Positions 1-14,173 of a stretch of DNA of 64,000 bases are shown here, piece by piece (position 1 is the stretch's first letter; every line of letters begins with the position of its first letter). Under the pieces are notes generated by a model, which saw only the letters and a list, made by a program, of their open reading frames with translations, was not told the origin of the DNA and searched no databases. A program made the translations under genes and the position numbers. Origin of the DNA: Eretmocerus hayati. Lineage: Eukaryota > Arthropoda > Insecta > Hymenoptera > Aphelinidae. The DNA lies in contig CM056743.1 in the NCBI GenBank assembly GCA_029851415.1, positions 121,860,305 to 121,924,304 of the forward strand, given 5' to 3'.

Positions 1-950
1 CCGGATGGTACGATAAAGGGGTGCGCGCTCGGTACCGTCCCTCTTGGTCGCTCTCACGCACACTCATACACGCGCGCCGATACGCCGAGAGCAGCGCGGC
101 CGAGCGAGAGAGATGTCGATATGGTGCGCACTGCTGCTCGCTGACCGTGCAGCAAGCAGCAGAACGCAAGGATGCAGACGAATCGCGGTCTCGAGAAAGT
201 TTTTTCCCCTGATTATGAACTCGAGATGCCAGGGGACCAGCTGTCAGTCAACGCGATCAGCTGGGCCGGTTGCATTTATTTCCCTTCGGTGCCCTGCACA
301 TAATCGCTGACCACGATGGTGCGACAGAGATGGAGTTCCGTTGCGCTGCACTCGACACAGCCGCAGTTTCATTGCTTTATTCCGCGGAGCCGCGATTCGA
401 GGTCGCTCGACGCTTTTTTTTTCACTCGCCGATGCATAATAGCCTGGAGCTGGCTCGACTCCAGCAGACCGCGTGTAACGAGCGTGCATATTTACAGTTT
501 TCTCTCTCTTGCACACACGAGTTCGCGAAATGCAGCGTGTGTTTTCGTACGTGTACACGCGTTTTTCACCTGTCGGAGTTTGGGTGGCGCGCGCGCTTTC
601 TTTCTCTTTCTATCTTGCATGTCCGTGTATGTAGTCGCCCATCATAATCAAATGGATATAGATGAGACGCGCGGGAGGGCGGAAACCGGAGGGGCGAGTC
701 GAGCTCTTTAATGTGGCTTTTTTCACCTCGGGGGTAGGTAGTGAGCAGATGAGGGTCGGTGACAGGTGCCAAAGACATTGGTGGAGACCGAACGAGTTGA
801 TTACTTCTTGTTTCAAGCAAGCGTTGATCTTTGTTGCGGTGCAGACTCGCAAAGATGGAGCTGCCAATGATCACGGTACTCCTTGACCATTTTCGTGGCG
901 GCGGATTGTGCCGACCCTGCAGCTGAGCAAATTGTCGGTTTATGGTTAGA
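1..950. promoter_or_regulatory. GC/CpG-rich block, candidate promoter and 5' UTR of the NCOA6 gene
   Basis: The first ~950 bases are visibly richer in G+C and CpG (runs such as gcgcgcg and cgcgcgcc) than the AT-rich DNA that follows. The block lies 2 kb upstream of the first NCOA6 coding exon in the expected orientation. Short open frames occur on both strands but overlap each other and show no protein family. I infer a promoter with a non-coding first exon. No TATA box, initiator or splice donor could be fixed with confidence. Confidence 0.35.
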
Positions 951-2944
951 ACTTGCAAACTGAATGAGCATAGTTGCCTGTGAAAACTATTGATTTAGGT
1001 CAGCTATTTTCATTTTGCATCCATTTTATAATTTCTGCTGAAGTACTAACTCATCATCCAGATCAATTCTATTCCAAACTCTGCAAGTATCAAAACATTC
1101 ATTTTATCGCCAGTACATGTTGAAATTCCTGAGTCAGTTGGGAATGGGGTAAAGTATCCCTTACCAAAAACTGCACAATTCTTGACATCTTATAACCATC
1201 TGTAATCAAGAATCTAGGAGATCACTTCATCATATTCATGCGTAATTAATCTTACACCGAGAGCTGAATGAATTAGATGTTCATGTTTATCCAATAACGT
1301 TTTTCTATCATTTTATCCAAATAACTTTCTTCTAATATCTTTATTCCAAACTCCTGCCTACTATTGTGATGTGAAGTCTGGGTAGTACTGAAATTATCGT
1401 TCATCATTGTATCAATATTTACACATGCAATCTGTTAACTAGGTAATTTGATGCCAACAAGTTCATCAAACTTGTCTTGTTTACATAGGATTACAACTCT
1501 CACTTCAAATAACTTAGTCTATATTTGACAATGACAATTACCTTCATAAGCTTTGTTGATGTTGACTCTCTCCCCATTCACAATTAATTCCATAAGTGTT
1601 CAGTGTGGTTATTCATTCAGTCATGTTCACTGAATCTTGACTGATTATCTCAATGCTGTCACTTGTGTACAAATCTTGAATTTATCTTGAATTCAATTCT
1701 CTCAATGCGATAGACTGTATCTCAAATCCTCATTCCTTTCACTCGACTTGCCCTTCCAAAATTTCCAACCATCAATGTCTTATTAAAACGTCAACTTGTT
1801 GACAAATGACAAATTTATTTGAATTTAGTCATATTAGCTGAATAAATTATACGCCACACTGGAATGATCTGATGAGTATGCCAATTTTAAATTCTTTTAT
1901 CACTGAGCACCAGATTTGAATTGAGGTATATATCTGTCTGATCCTTCAGAGACCCAGGAAAAGCTCTTCTTCGAAATTGAATGGCCCTAGCTCATTTTAT
2001 TCAGTAACATCATTAGATTATAAATCATGTGCTGGAATTCTATTATTCTTGAATTTCTTTATAAATATATGACTTGGAACTAAGAGTTTAGAGTGCGATG
2101 TTAAAAATGTATCTGAGGTGTCTATTTGATGAAGTTGAAATCATTGTCAATCTAGTTATCGACCCTTTTTCCTGGAGACAGAGTTTCTTTGGAAGACCAT
2201 GACTTCTTGAAACTCTGCAAACTTGAATAATATTAATGAGTTGCTACCAAGGGGAATTAGGCAATTGAAGCTTCAAATGCAACCTGACCCATTATTGTAA
2301 AATAATATGTCTGCTCAATGTGACCATGACTCGTTTAACATTAGTCAGTTGATTGATCCACTTTCTAGCAAAATTTCGTGGAACTCACAATTATTCAAAT
2401 GTATCTGCTAGTTTTGACAAAATTACTCTTCAGCAAGAGTTCTCTTGGATGTTATTGCCACCCATTATGAATCCTAGCAAATTTTATTTCATCATCTTGT
2501 CAGATTTGAGTTCAACACAATTTTTAGCACAAATTTATATGTCAAAGTGATTCTAGTTAAACATTGTGATGGATGGTATTGAAAACATTTATGAAATGCT
2601 CACTTGTACCTAACATGAGTTTTGATTCCATACTGTTTGATTTTTCAGGGTGCAGCAGCTCTGAATGGCGATGTATCAGCAAAACTGGATCTTACAGTGA
2701 AAACCATAAAACAACGCTGTTCTTGCTCTGTAGCAATCAAACGAATACCTTAAGACGTCCCACACTCCTTGCATAGTGATGTAATTGATTTTTGGTGAGC
2801 ATTGTTTTGACATATGATGAGTCCATGTGAAGAAATATTCATGAAGATATGAAGACTATTCCTAGATCAAGACTAATTATCGCTCCTTTTCACTTATGTA
2901 GACATAAACACGAGTATATCATGAAATATTTGAATATTCCAGAA
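951..2944 (+). other. AT-rich probable first intron of NCOA6; no feature recognised
   Basis: Base composition drops to AT-rich at about 950 and stays so until a splice-acceptor-like attccag at 2936-2942, just before the proposed ATG. Another acceptor-like tttttcag occurs at 2641-2648 but leads into no convincing coding exon. Nothing else is recognised here. Confidence 0.4.
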
Positions 2945-5900
2945 ATGGCGGCTGATAGCGATGGTGACCTAATCGAGACAGTTATAACATGTGAGGGTAA
3001 CTTAGGGGATCCTGAGTTTCCACAGAAATTCAAGATCATTGTAGACCAGCTTCAGTCACTTGTTTGTAAAGGTAAATGTTCCATCATTGAATTGATTGAC
3101 GATTATTCCATATCTAATTGTTGAATTAAATGTCACAGATAAAGAACAAGAACTGAAAGTAAACAAAGTTGAACCATGGAATTCTGTGAGAGTAACTTTC
3201 TCAATACCCAAAGAAGCAGCTCTTCGGTTACGAGAGCTTGCAGCCCAAGGTTCATCCACTCTCACTCAATTAGGCATACTGTCAGTGCAAGTGGAAGGAG
3301 ATCAAGTGAGTGATTCTTTACATATAACCAGATCTGTCCTCATTCATTGATCAGAGATCAAACCATGGTTTTTGTCGCCACCCTATTTCAGTTGTGTGAT
3401 CAACCAATACATTTTTTATTCTATTGTTGACGAACTCAATTTTTTTGTACAATTAGGTGATTTCTCTGAGGATAGCTGGACGGTATGGAGGAGAAGCACA
3501 AGAAATCGTCTTGCAATCTGCACCGTCTCAGGAAAGTGGGAACAAATCTCAGGGTGACAATATAAGTGCTGCATCAAATGCAGACAGCAATACTATTTCT
3601 GTTCCTGGCCCCAGCAATGTCAACAACATCTCTTCAACTCTGCGCAATGTTGCGCAAATCATCGCTGCTGGTACGATATTGCAATAATAAGTTTCCAATT
3701 AATCCGTATGTTGCTTTCAGAGAGACAAGAATGCAGATTAATGAATTGTATTCTTCAGGTACGTCCACGGAAAAGTCGCCCCAATTCCGTTCACCAAACG
3801 TGGTTGCACCAACTGATTGCGATCAGATTCCATCGTTTTTGGCAAAATCAGCCCAGCCGACACCAATGGGTGGACCTGCATCCTCCAGTGCGGCGCAAGT
3901 GGTTACCAATGCAAGCGTCACATCGCCGAGGACCAGTTATAATGGGCCTTTCCCGTTCGCTAGCATGACCCATGCGGCCCAAGCAATACATAGCCGGGAG
4001 GCTGGAGGCATCAAAACAACTGCAGCTGCTACTGCAGCAGTTGCTCAATTTAAACATCATAACCAACCGCCTCCGCCTTACCCAGCAGTGCAGGATGCTG
4101 CGACAGCGACGGTCACGTCGCCTCAAGCTGCTCTTGCGGCACCTCAACCAGTGCGTACTTTTTTCTTTATCTAAATACTCCTTGTCTATTTGTTCAGCTT
4201 TTTGCAATTCGTGTAAAGCTATTCATCCTAACCTGGAATCTTCCATAGCGTGATGTTTGAAGAATGATTAATAATTTATCACTTTCTTCAAAGATTAAGA
4301 CTATCGGTATATTTTCTACACGTACGCTCAATCAAATGTAAGGGCGTGCTGAATAGGTTTCACATTCAAAGTAATTGATTGTATTGAGATTTACGTCATA
4401 GAAAGTACTTACAAGGAAAAGTTACGAGATTTAACTATTGGAACCCATCATTTTTTAGTTGAAGCTCGCAGATGGCGCTGTAATCTATCTATCATCGTAA
4501 AAACATTGGTCCCAGGTTAATCGCTAATCATTCTTCTTAACCTTCTGAATATTTATAGCATTTAAAATGATGATTATAATCCATGATTTCAATGGAAATG
4601 TGATGGTGTTGTCGCTCACATTTGAAGGTTTTTATACTACACTTTACTGTATATTCATTCATGAAATTTGTTGTACTTGCAGGTGGCAGTTCTTGGTCCA
4701 AATCAGTACAAATCTCCGAGCGTTGTAGCTTCTAGTCCATCGCCAAACAGTGGCACCCTTGGTACGATGTCAGCAGGGGCTAGCTATCACAACACCGGTG
4801 GCTGTCCACCCACTGTGTCGGCTGCCGGTAACCAAGTTGCCCTCTCGAGTCCGCTGCTCGTGAACTTGCTTCAAAACGATGGAGCAAGCCCTGGCATTGG
4901 TCAGTCGCAGCCCCAGCAGCAACAGCAAAAAATGTCATCACCCGGAGTAGTAGACGGCGCAAATCTTGCCAACCGAATGCGACCACAGAAAAAGCCCACA
5001 GCAAGGAGAAAAGAGCTCTTGGTATCGCCGAGTGCTTCGCCTCCGAGCCTAGATTCGCTGAGGACTGAGGACCTCATTGTATCGACTGCCATGATCACGG
5101 ATCTCGGTCATGGCCCCGGCTCGGCGTTTGCTCAGGTCAACGCTGTCCAATCCCCCACGATAGTGCCTCAGCAGCAGCAACTGCTCCAACCCCCGCAAGT
5201 CATGCAACAGCCGTCGGTTACGACCCCTACGGCCATGCATTCTCAAGTACAAATACAACAAAAGTTCCCTGTCAGGCAAGAGCTTGCGGCCAGGTCCACT
5301 GCTCCGATGGAGATCTCTCAACAGCAAGCTCATATCCAAAACCAAGTGACGGCCAGGTTTTCCAGCAACGGCCAACAAGTGAGACTCATTCATTAAACTT
5401 TTTGTTGTTCCGTGATTATCTATCATGAATACCGATTTCACTACTTCAAGCATTATATGTAAAACTGAGTGTCTGAATGAAAAATTTCACTCAAAATGAT
5501 ATCAAAATTTTATTCATTAATAGGTTAACAAATGCGATTTTAATGTGTGAATTTGAGTCAACGAATCATTTTGTTCAGAGAGATGTGACACGAACTTTCT
5601 TCGGTTGCAGGCGAGAATGCCATTACCACAAAGGCAACAACCGCTTCCTCAGCAGCAGCAGTCACTCCTTGGTCAACAGGATCTGAGTAATCAAGGGCAG
5701 CCAATATCTCAGGAGATCCAGTCGTCAATTGATGAACCTCAAACTGAGCAGAGCAATGTGGTAAATGTTCAGCTTCAGGCTCAACAGCAGGTGTCACAAC
5801 CTGCGCCTCCCGGCGCAAGTCAGCAGAGATTGCCATTTGTGGGAACACAGCAGGGGCGGGTAATTTGAACTTTCCTATTCATGTGTATTTTAAATACTTG

Positions 5901-8900
5901 CAGAGTTGCTGTAAACTAGATTAATCGTCTTATTTCTCATATTTCGCAGCCGGCTCAGACTACAGAAAATCATATTATCCCGCCGTACTCTCGACAAACC
6001 CAGCCACAGCCACAGCCCCAACAACCGCAACAAGCAACGCCTCAGTTTGGAGGAATGCAGCACCAACATCAACTAAATCAAGGCATGAATGTACAACAAC
6101 TGTTGCACCACAATCAACAAAAGAACATGAACATAAATACTGGAGCTACTAGCGATTTTCGTTACGGTCAGAGTCAGAACATACTGAGTAGAAATAATCC
6201 AGGATCAACGGGCGTAGTTGATAGTGAATCGAATGGGACCACCAGCAATACAACGCATTGGAGCACTCAAGATATTCCAATGCCACAAGGTGCTCAAATG
6301 AACACTGCAGTTACCCAGCGTCTGCCTCAAAATGTTGTAGCACCATCTTCAATTCAACCGAGATCTACTGACAGAAATTCTGCACAGGTAAACGCTCAAC
6401 TTTCTGGCAATCCTCAATTCAGATTATTTTTTCAATATTTGATCCGGGATGAGAATATCTTCTCCAACTCTCTTCTAAATTAGAGAGCAAACTATGTAAT
6501 CCTTTGAAAAATTTGGCATACAATTAATCACCTCATTTTTTCTTCAATTACAGACTCCTATGATTAAGCAAAACTCCTCTTCGAATTTGGGAGAAAGAGG
6601 CCCTGTCAAGGTTGAAGTTAATCGCCCATCAGGCGAGCGAGAAACAACTTCAACGGGTAAACCTCGTCAATACCTGATCAATCCACTGACGGGTCTAATG
6701 GAGCCAATGCCTAGCGAATCTTCGGAATCCGAGCCTGAAAGCGCACTTGAAGGACCTCAAGAAGATTTCTTCTCTTTCAACGACCGCTCTAATTCCATAT
6801 GCTCTGATGATGATGATAGCAACTTCTCCAGAAAAAACGACACAACTACAAACACAGATCAGTCGGACTCTGAGACGACAGCGAAATCCACAGCGAGTGA
6901 GAGTAGTCTCAAACACAATAAGTTAAAATCGAGTAGAGATGTCCAGAGCCCCATGCCTCCAGAAAAAATCAAACTAAGGTGAGAACTTGCGAATTTTTTT
7001 TTTCTTCTTCACCGAGAAATCGAGAGTCTAGCCTTTCTGAATAAGAACAATATGCAGATTCACGATTTTGACAAACATACACCTCAAACTGAGTATTGAA
7101 CATTTCGATAAAACTTGTGTACTACCTACAGATTGAAGCTGGAAAAATCAGAACCGGTTACGCCGGCATATAAGGTTGATGTGTCCTTCGTGAACACGCC
7201 TTCTCGCAAGGCGGATAAATCAGCAAGCAAATCTTCGTTCTCGAGTGCCGGTGGTCTTCCAAATACAAGCATCCCGTCGAATGTTGCTGGTGTGAGCTCA
7301 AGCATGCCTATGAGTCCCGCGATAGGGGTGAACGCGGGTGCAACCACGCCAAGTGGAGGCAGTGGTAGCGGTGGCGAAGAGCCACGAGTGCCACCTTTAC
7401 ACATATCGCTTCGGGGTCGCAATGCTTCAGTCGTGCAGATCGGCAAGAAAGAGAAGAAGTCTATCAAAGAGCTCGATGCAGATTCAACCAATTTGAAACG
7501 TAAGGGAAAATTGAAGAAGACAAAAGATTCTACGGACGGCAATAAGCTCTTGCAGAAAAAGTCCATCAATATGATCATAGGTGAGCATTTTTCTCAACAT
7601 TTCCGACAAAACCCGATTCCAGTATTTAAAATAAGTGCATACGATTGAGATTCTCTCTATTTTCTCCGTAGAACTGTTAGAAATTGAATAATAACTTGAA
7701 TTGACCAATATCGTTCTTATGACAATAGTTCTGATGTATTCTTGTTCTTTCATTCACAACAGGAACCTCTCCCGACTCAAAGTTATCAAGTTCTATGGCA
7801 AATAGTAGTAACTTTGTAGAATCAAACAACCTACTTCAAACTTCTGTGACCAAGGCAAGTGTCTCCAAAGAAAGTGGGGAAAGCAGTCCGAATAATAGTC
7901 TTGGTAGTAAAAGTGTTGAAACGTCCATACCAGATGCTACTCCACGAGCGCAACCAACATCACCAAGTCATACAGCGAAATCGGTATCAACTCATCAAAT
8001 TGATGTTGATGACCTACCTCTCAACAGTAGAATAGATTCTCCTTTCAAACAGAAATCTGTAAATCAACAGCAAAAACTCGGAGAATCTGACTTGTTCAAC
8101 CATGTTAGCGAACCCAAGATTGGTGGAGGTGAGTGTCAATTTGTGCTGTACCTGTTCGAGCTGAAGGGCACTGAAAATTTTTTTGGTTTTTATTATTAAG
8201 TTTGTTGTGACGGTACTCTTTTACTTATTGACTCTTATTATCCACTTGCAGAATTCTGCATTGTATTAAACCTGATCTCTCAAATTGGTCGATTCTCCAC
8301 TCCAACGCCTAATCGATTTGAAAAATGTATTTCGCAGTTTTTTTTCGCAAATACATCAAGAAATATTTTTGTATTGATGAGATACAACAGTTGAAAGAAT
8401 GATTGTTTTTACAGGCAAAACGAAACGAAGAGACTCGAAGAAGAAATCGGATCCTGGGGAAAGCGTTGTTCGCGAACAAAACCTTCTATCGGGTGGTAGA
8501 ATTGTGGATAACCAAGCGAAGTGGAGAAAATTGGGTTATAAAGGCGGTGACACAGTTACTCAGAAAAAAGCTGGGGCAGCTTTGCAAGGGCCAGCAGTGG
8601 CAGTTTCAGGAACTTCAAACAATGATCTCAGTGTTGTTAAGAAAGTTGGAGAAATGAGACGCACAAGTGATGGCGATATCACAGGAAACAAATCTATGTC
8701 TGGTCAAAGTGCCGCTTTGAGCTCGACTGGGAATAAATCTGAACCAAATGGTGTCAGGAAAGATCTGGTGAGCCACGAAAAGCGAAGGAGGCTGAGTTTG
8801 GTTGACGAAAAAGATCTACTCACATCAGGTAAGGCTCAGATTAAGTTTTTGTATATTCCCTAATAGCTTTTATGAACTGCATAATAGAGCACCCTACATT

Positions 8901-11900
8901 TCAGAAAGAATATTTCCATAGCTCTTCCAAAAAAAGTTTTGGAATCGAAGAATTAACATTCATTGCAACTTATTAGACAACCGTTGTAAGAACGAGGTCC
9001 CAAAACTGACCGACTTTTTTTGCTTTTTTGCAGAATCTCAGAGCGGAGAATCAACATTTGCAGGAGCTGGCAGTCAGAAACTGACTTCTGATTTTGGTTC
9101 TTTGCAAAGGACGACGATGCTGTCGCATGTGCAATCGATGAACGCTAAATTTAATTCGAACTCTGCGTTCGACAACGAAAGGAACGACAGTATCGTGTCG
9201 CCAAAGATGTCAAGCTTGTCTTCAAATCAGCCTACTGATCCCAGCCTCGAAAGCGTGAAAACAATTCTGGAGGAAACAACATCTTTATCTTCATCAAAAA
9301 CGGCGTCGTCCATAACCAAGACAACTCTTCCTGTCAATCAGTTGAAGGCAGAACTGGAAGCCAAAGTCCAGAGCATTAGTCAGAAGCTCAAAAATCACGC
9401 GCTTTCCATGCCATCGAAAAACGATTCGGTGAATAGGTTGACAGCTGCCGCAGCGTTACAGGCCAAGAAACTCGCGCAAAACCATCATGCTGCTCTTAAC
9501 AAGCTGAGCATGATGGCTAACAAAGTTGAAACGGTGCAGCGGGCGAATATGATCAAGACCAGCACTCCAATCGACAAACTTAGCGAGCATTCGAGCAAGC
9601 AGGAACCGCCATCCACCGTAGCGGAGCAGTTGGTCAGCCATAAGCCATCGTTGCCCGTCAGCGAGATCAGTGTCACCGAGACCAGTGTGAAGCAAAAGCT
9701 CGCCGAGAGTGTTACGCCGTCTAACGTTTCGAGTAGTCAGATCGGTCTGGCAAACTCGATCGACACGAGCGCCAGCAGTGGCCCGAATAATTCCGGTGCT
9801 GGTGCTAATACGGGTGGCGAAGACAGTGGAATCGAGTCGATGGACGCTCTGTCGGAGAAGTCGCCAAACCAAAGCGAATCGCCTCTGCACAGGCCGGCAG
9901 CGACCCAAGAAACTGTCACCACCACGTCTGTCAAGAGTACGGACAGTAGTTGTAGTAGTAGCAGCAACAGTAGCAGTAGCGTGCAAGGGGAGCCGCCGCC
10001 TCCGCAGCAATCGACCACTAGTAACAAGAACAATGTGCCTTCTTCGACAGTTAGTAGCAGTAGTAGTGAAATGTGTTCAGAATCGCGGAGCAGTGGTCTC
10101 GATGACAAAGGTGGTGGTGACACTCGGGAAAATCACGTGGAAGGCGGCGCGGATACGGACAAGAGCAGATCGATTGAAGCTTCTAGATCTGTTTCGACGG
10201 AGGAGTTGCAAAATCATCAATCAGAGGTGCAGCAGTCGGCGAGATCATCGAATCATCTCGCGCTCGCCGTCGAGATCAAAAGCGAGACCGACGACGGCGA
10301 GTCGAAGCGCGTGAAAGACTCTGAAGCCGCGTTGTCCACCGAAGCAGCCGTGAAGGCCGATCCGGAGAGCACCGGCAGTGCGTGTGGTCCGAGTAGTTGT
10401 AGTGTCGCCGACACGGCGCTATCCACGAACGTTAAAGTGGAGAGCGGCGCCGCGGAAGCCACGGACGAGAAAAAACCCGCCAGTGACAGTTTGAATAGGT
10501 TAAGTGGCGAACAACACTCGCCCGCGAGTAATAACAACAATAGCAGTAACAATAACAATAAGAATATCAACAGTGTGCCTGTAGTCTTTAATAACGTGAG
10601 TGGGGTTAAGGTTGAGAAAATCGAAGAGCAGGACGCGAAGATAGGCTGCTCGGTGTCGGACTCCGAACTCGAAAATAAGCCCTCCATCGAGTCCAAGCTC
10701 GAGTTCAAACCCTCCGTCGAGCCCGAGCTCGAAATCAAGGAAGAGGAGCCCAAGATCGACGACACCAGGCAACAGCCATTAGGAGAGCCCGCAAAATCTC
10801 CCAAACCCGACTCGGCAAACGTAGATCAAAGTCAAGCAGTCGCTCAAGTACACAGCAGTCGCCAATCAAGCGCGGTCTTGTCAAAAATCACGGACGAGCT
10901 CGCAAAAAAGGCGGTTGCAGTGGCAACGGGTGACACAAGTGGTGTTAGCAGCTGCGAGCTGAACGTGCAATCGCCTCTAGCCGGTGATGATCCACAACCG
11001 ATTCGCATCACGCCGCCTCTGTACACCTACTCGAACCCCGCGGTACTGCAGAGAGATGATACACCTAGCCCAGCACCCCAGACGCCTACCGAGTCCGAGT
11101 CAGCGGAATCCGTCCTCGTCAGCGCCGAACATCTCAAGCGCAAGCGTCGAAGAAAACAGGAGCTCGAGGGCCGTCTGGATGTCAGCTGCGTCGAGGAGAA
11201 CGACGTCGAAGCTGTTGCTGCTGCTGCCACTGTCGCCGCTCATCAAATCAACAGTGAAGAATTCATCGGTGGCAGTAAGCGCGGACCCAAATCCTTGCTC
11301 GAGCAGTTACTCGTTGAAGAAACAGCGGCTGCCGCTGGCAATACCAATCCTACTGGTGGTGGCGTCGCGTCTGAAAAGCGCTCGCTGAGGACGCGCTCTC
11401 AGAAATCTTCGAGCCTGAGAAGCAATACCCACGAGAGGCGCAGCATCTCACCGCTCTCGAAATCTGCGACGGCGGCCGCGTCAAAAGCCTCGTCAGCATC
11501 GGGCACGAAGGTCTCGCCCGTTACGGCTACCGGACCGGCCAAGACCGCGGGCAAGCGCAAGAGGCAAGAAAGCGAGAGCAGTGTCGCTTCGAATAACGAG
11601 GACCAGTCCCAGCTGCAGACGCCTCGGCCAGGTAAACGGAAATGCTCGGAGAACGCTGCTGGACTTATTAAGGCTTGCATGGGCGTAGATGAGAGCGCTG
11701 GTGGTCCTGTTAAGAGGCAACTCGCTACTGGCAAAGATGATACGTCCAAGAAGTCCAGCACATTGCCCAAAGGCAAAAAAGGTGCCTATCAAACATGAAA
11801 ACTGAAATTAACGAAAGATTTCGAGAACGCAAAACACTTGACTCTTCGACATTTGTCACATTATAAACACAACTCACACAGCTTTCGTTCGCTCTCGATT

Positions 11901-13455
11901 TGTCTAATTATTTCCTGTTTTTCTCCGACTTTCGAAGATTCCGAAGGATTGATTTGTTGAATAGTTGTGTTTTCACAATGAACTTGATCAAAAATTGCAG
12001 TATGCGTTTGTTACTCATCAAATTCGTGTTCGCCAGTTTTAGCATTGAAGTAAAAAATTGAATCATTGAAAACTGTGTGCTAATCGACACCGCTGTCTAT
12101 ATTCCAAGCTAGAGGGCGATGAGAATCTTTTCATCGGAAGGAGAAAAATTCATTCTTTTAAGTGACGACAAATGTCGAACAGTCTTCATTTTGCGTATAA
12201 TTTCTACTAACTTGAATATAACAAGCATTCTTAGTGTTTGAAATTTCATGATTGTATTGTCTATGTAACCGGACAATACGATGAGGAGCATTTATCAAAG
12301 TTTTTTAACCATCTTGAATTGATACAATAACATCTTTTACAGTAAAACTTTAAAGGCTAAAAATCTGAGGACATGTTGACGAGCCAGACTTGACGAGAAA
12401 GGACCTTCTGAATTTTTCTTGATGTTGTGTTTTTCACGTGTATTTGACTATTTAAGTATTTATATTAACCTGACTTTCTTCTATTTTGAAAATTTTACAT
12501 ATGTGTGTTCCATCTACTTTCACTATTAGGTGTCTTAGACGTCTATGTGTCTAATTAGTAGAACTGGTTGCTTTATTAATGCGTGTTGTTCATGATTTTA
12601 TTGAATATTTCATTCTTCCTTGACTCTAGGACCAATGTTAGTGGATATAGAGTCGTCTGACGATGAGCAGCCACTTGAAGCCCCTCCAAGAGCGAAATTG
12701 CGAGCGCTAGATGACACAACTACGATATCCACGAAATCCAAAGATCCAAAGTGAGTATTCTCACAAATGCTGTGTTAGTTTTTAACATGGATTATTTTTA
12801 AAACTTATCATGGAATACTTGGAGAACCCTTTTGAAAATGTGTATTAAATGTTGTGATCCAACTGAGTACAAAAGTCACAGCCACGTATTAAAATACAAC
12901 GTACGATGCATTATTCTACATCTTTTTCAAGTGACTGAATCTAAAATAGGCTAAACCCGAACGAAATAAAATGCTTGCAGATTTTATTAATTCGCATTGA
13001 CTTTCAGGAGCAGCTTGGCCAGTGCGACGACGAGCAACCAGCAACTAGCCAGCGTTCAAAATCACAATCCAGGCAATGGTCGAGCGCAGCGTGAGAGTCG
13101 TACGTTAACCACGAAGCAGCAGCAACAGCAGCAGCAGCAGCAGCTATCTCAACCGCAGCAACAACAACAGCAGCAGTCTCATTCGCACCAATCGCAGCAA
13201 CAACAGCAATACCATTCGCAATCGCATCAACAGTCCGCGACGACGAGCGGTGGTGGTCCTACGGTGGTGAGAGACAGGTTGCGCGGTTCCTCTGTGTCGA
13301 GCAACGAGTCGATTGGTGAAGTGACGACGAGACGCTCGGTCCGCCAGAGCACGGCCTCGCCTCTTGCCACTCCAGCGGGCAACACGAGAGGTGCCTCGCG
13401 CTCGATGGACGATGTTAATAGAAGGAAGACCCGCAGCGGGGCTGCTGGTGAGTAA
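2945..13455 (+). CDS. Ncoa6: Nuclear receptor coactivator 6 (NCOA6) ortholog, 14 coding exons
   Basis: Exons inferred from GT-AG sites and frame: 2945-3071, 3139-3305, 3457-3670, 3759-4150, 4683-5378, 5611-5859, 5950-6387, 6554-6978, 7132-7580, 7763-8128, 8415-8828, 9034-11781, 12630-12750, 13008-13455. They sum to 7,254 nt (about 2,417 residues plus stop) with no phase conflict; human NCOA6 has about 2,060. The N-terminal domain contains [12 protein letters not shown] (from residue 52) and [11 protein letters not shown], diagnostic of NCOA6. Residues 359-363 are the LXXLL nuclear-receptor box LVNLL in the family context SPLLVNLLQ. PPxY motifs lie at 274-277 (PPPY) and 1973-1976 (PPLY). The rest is low-complexity Gln/Ser/Pro/Lys sequence, with poly-Gln near residue 2,305. 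The family is a subunit of MLL3/4 (fly Trr) COMPASS-like H3K4 methyltransferase complexes; fly Ncoa6 binds Yorkie through PPxY motifs. In-frame ATGs at 2849 and 2921 are alternative starts. An unspliced 3' end would stop at 11796-11798. Confidence 0.9.
13117..13226 (+). repeat. CAG/CAA tract encoding poly-glutamine in the last NCOA6 exon
   Basis: Interspersed CAG and CAA codons encode Gln runs broken by Leu-Ser-Gln-Pro and Ser-His. The sequence is in frame with the exon. Mixed CAG/CAA use suggests a moderately stable tract rather than a pure expanding microsatellite. Poly-Gln is common in NCOA6 proteins. Confidence 0.8.
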
Positions 13456-14167
13456 CTCGATAGAACTTCTCGCGAGGTGAGGGTGTTGAATGAAAGTGGT
13501 GCTCGTGAAGTGTGCACTTGCGCGTCTGTGTCATGTGTTGTCCACGGTGCAGTGTTGAACGACGGAGTCCCGTGTAACGGCTCGATTCCTCGTCAAGATA
13601 TGTGCACCTTGCATGACCCGATCTCGTTTTTGACTCTGAGAGTCTGACATTTTCATCTAATTTTATGGTTAATGGGTGAGCGCTACAAGTCTGCGACATC
13701 ATTCAACCTCCTTTCCGTTTCGAGAGGCGTGAATAAATATTTCAAAAGACTGGAGATGAATCGTTGTCTCATTCGCTTATTGCCTCGTTATAGTGAGAGT
13801 CCAGTCAAATTCTCTATTGTTTCCACATCGTTTGTGTCGAAAATTAAAATCAAGATTTTCTCAATTTGTAGACAATTTTCTTACCACCAAAGATCCACAT
13901 GCAACTTCAAATATTTCAGTGTTTTTTCCCGCAAAAAGTGTACTTCTGCTGTGATATACGTGCATTCAAGTCTTATGCTTCGGGCTATGACTATTCAAAA
14001 ATGTTATGTGCGTTTCAAAGGGGGTGTCGATCAAGCATTCTGCTAATTTATCACGAAAAGAATTATCTCCGGTGAAGAATTATGAGCCGTTTCGCTTATT
14101 GTAAATAATTGTTAACCTCAATCTTTTCTCGCATAATCTTGCTTTAGTAGTAGATGAATTGTTGAAC

Positions 14168-14173
14168 AATAAA
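14168..14173 (+). terminator. Candidate polyadenylation signal of NCOA6
   Basis: An AATAAA lies about 710 nt after the stop codon at 13455 and is followed by AT-rich sequence. A second AATAAA-like site near 14505 could serve a longer 3' UTR. No transcript evidence is available. Confidence 0.4.

Noticed and set aside
21..958. Open frames of up to 131 codons on both strands in the first kilobase
   Set aside because: They are overlapping frames in GC-rich DNA with no family signature, better explained as promoter/5' UTR sequence.
3721..3758. Upstream alternative acceptor for NCOA6 exon 4 (after ttgctttcag)
   Set aside because: It would shift the frame by one and destroy the conserved reading. 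The acceptor at 3757-3758 keeps phase.
9456..10123. Antisense frames of 128-184 codons opposite the large NCOA6 exon
   Set aside because: They are shadows of the Ser/Gln-rich sense coding sequence, with no independent family signal.
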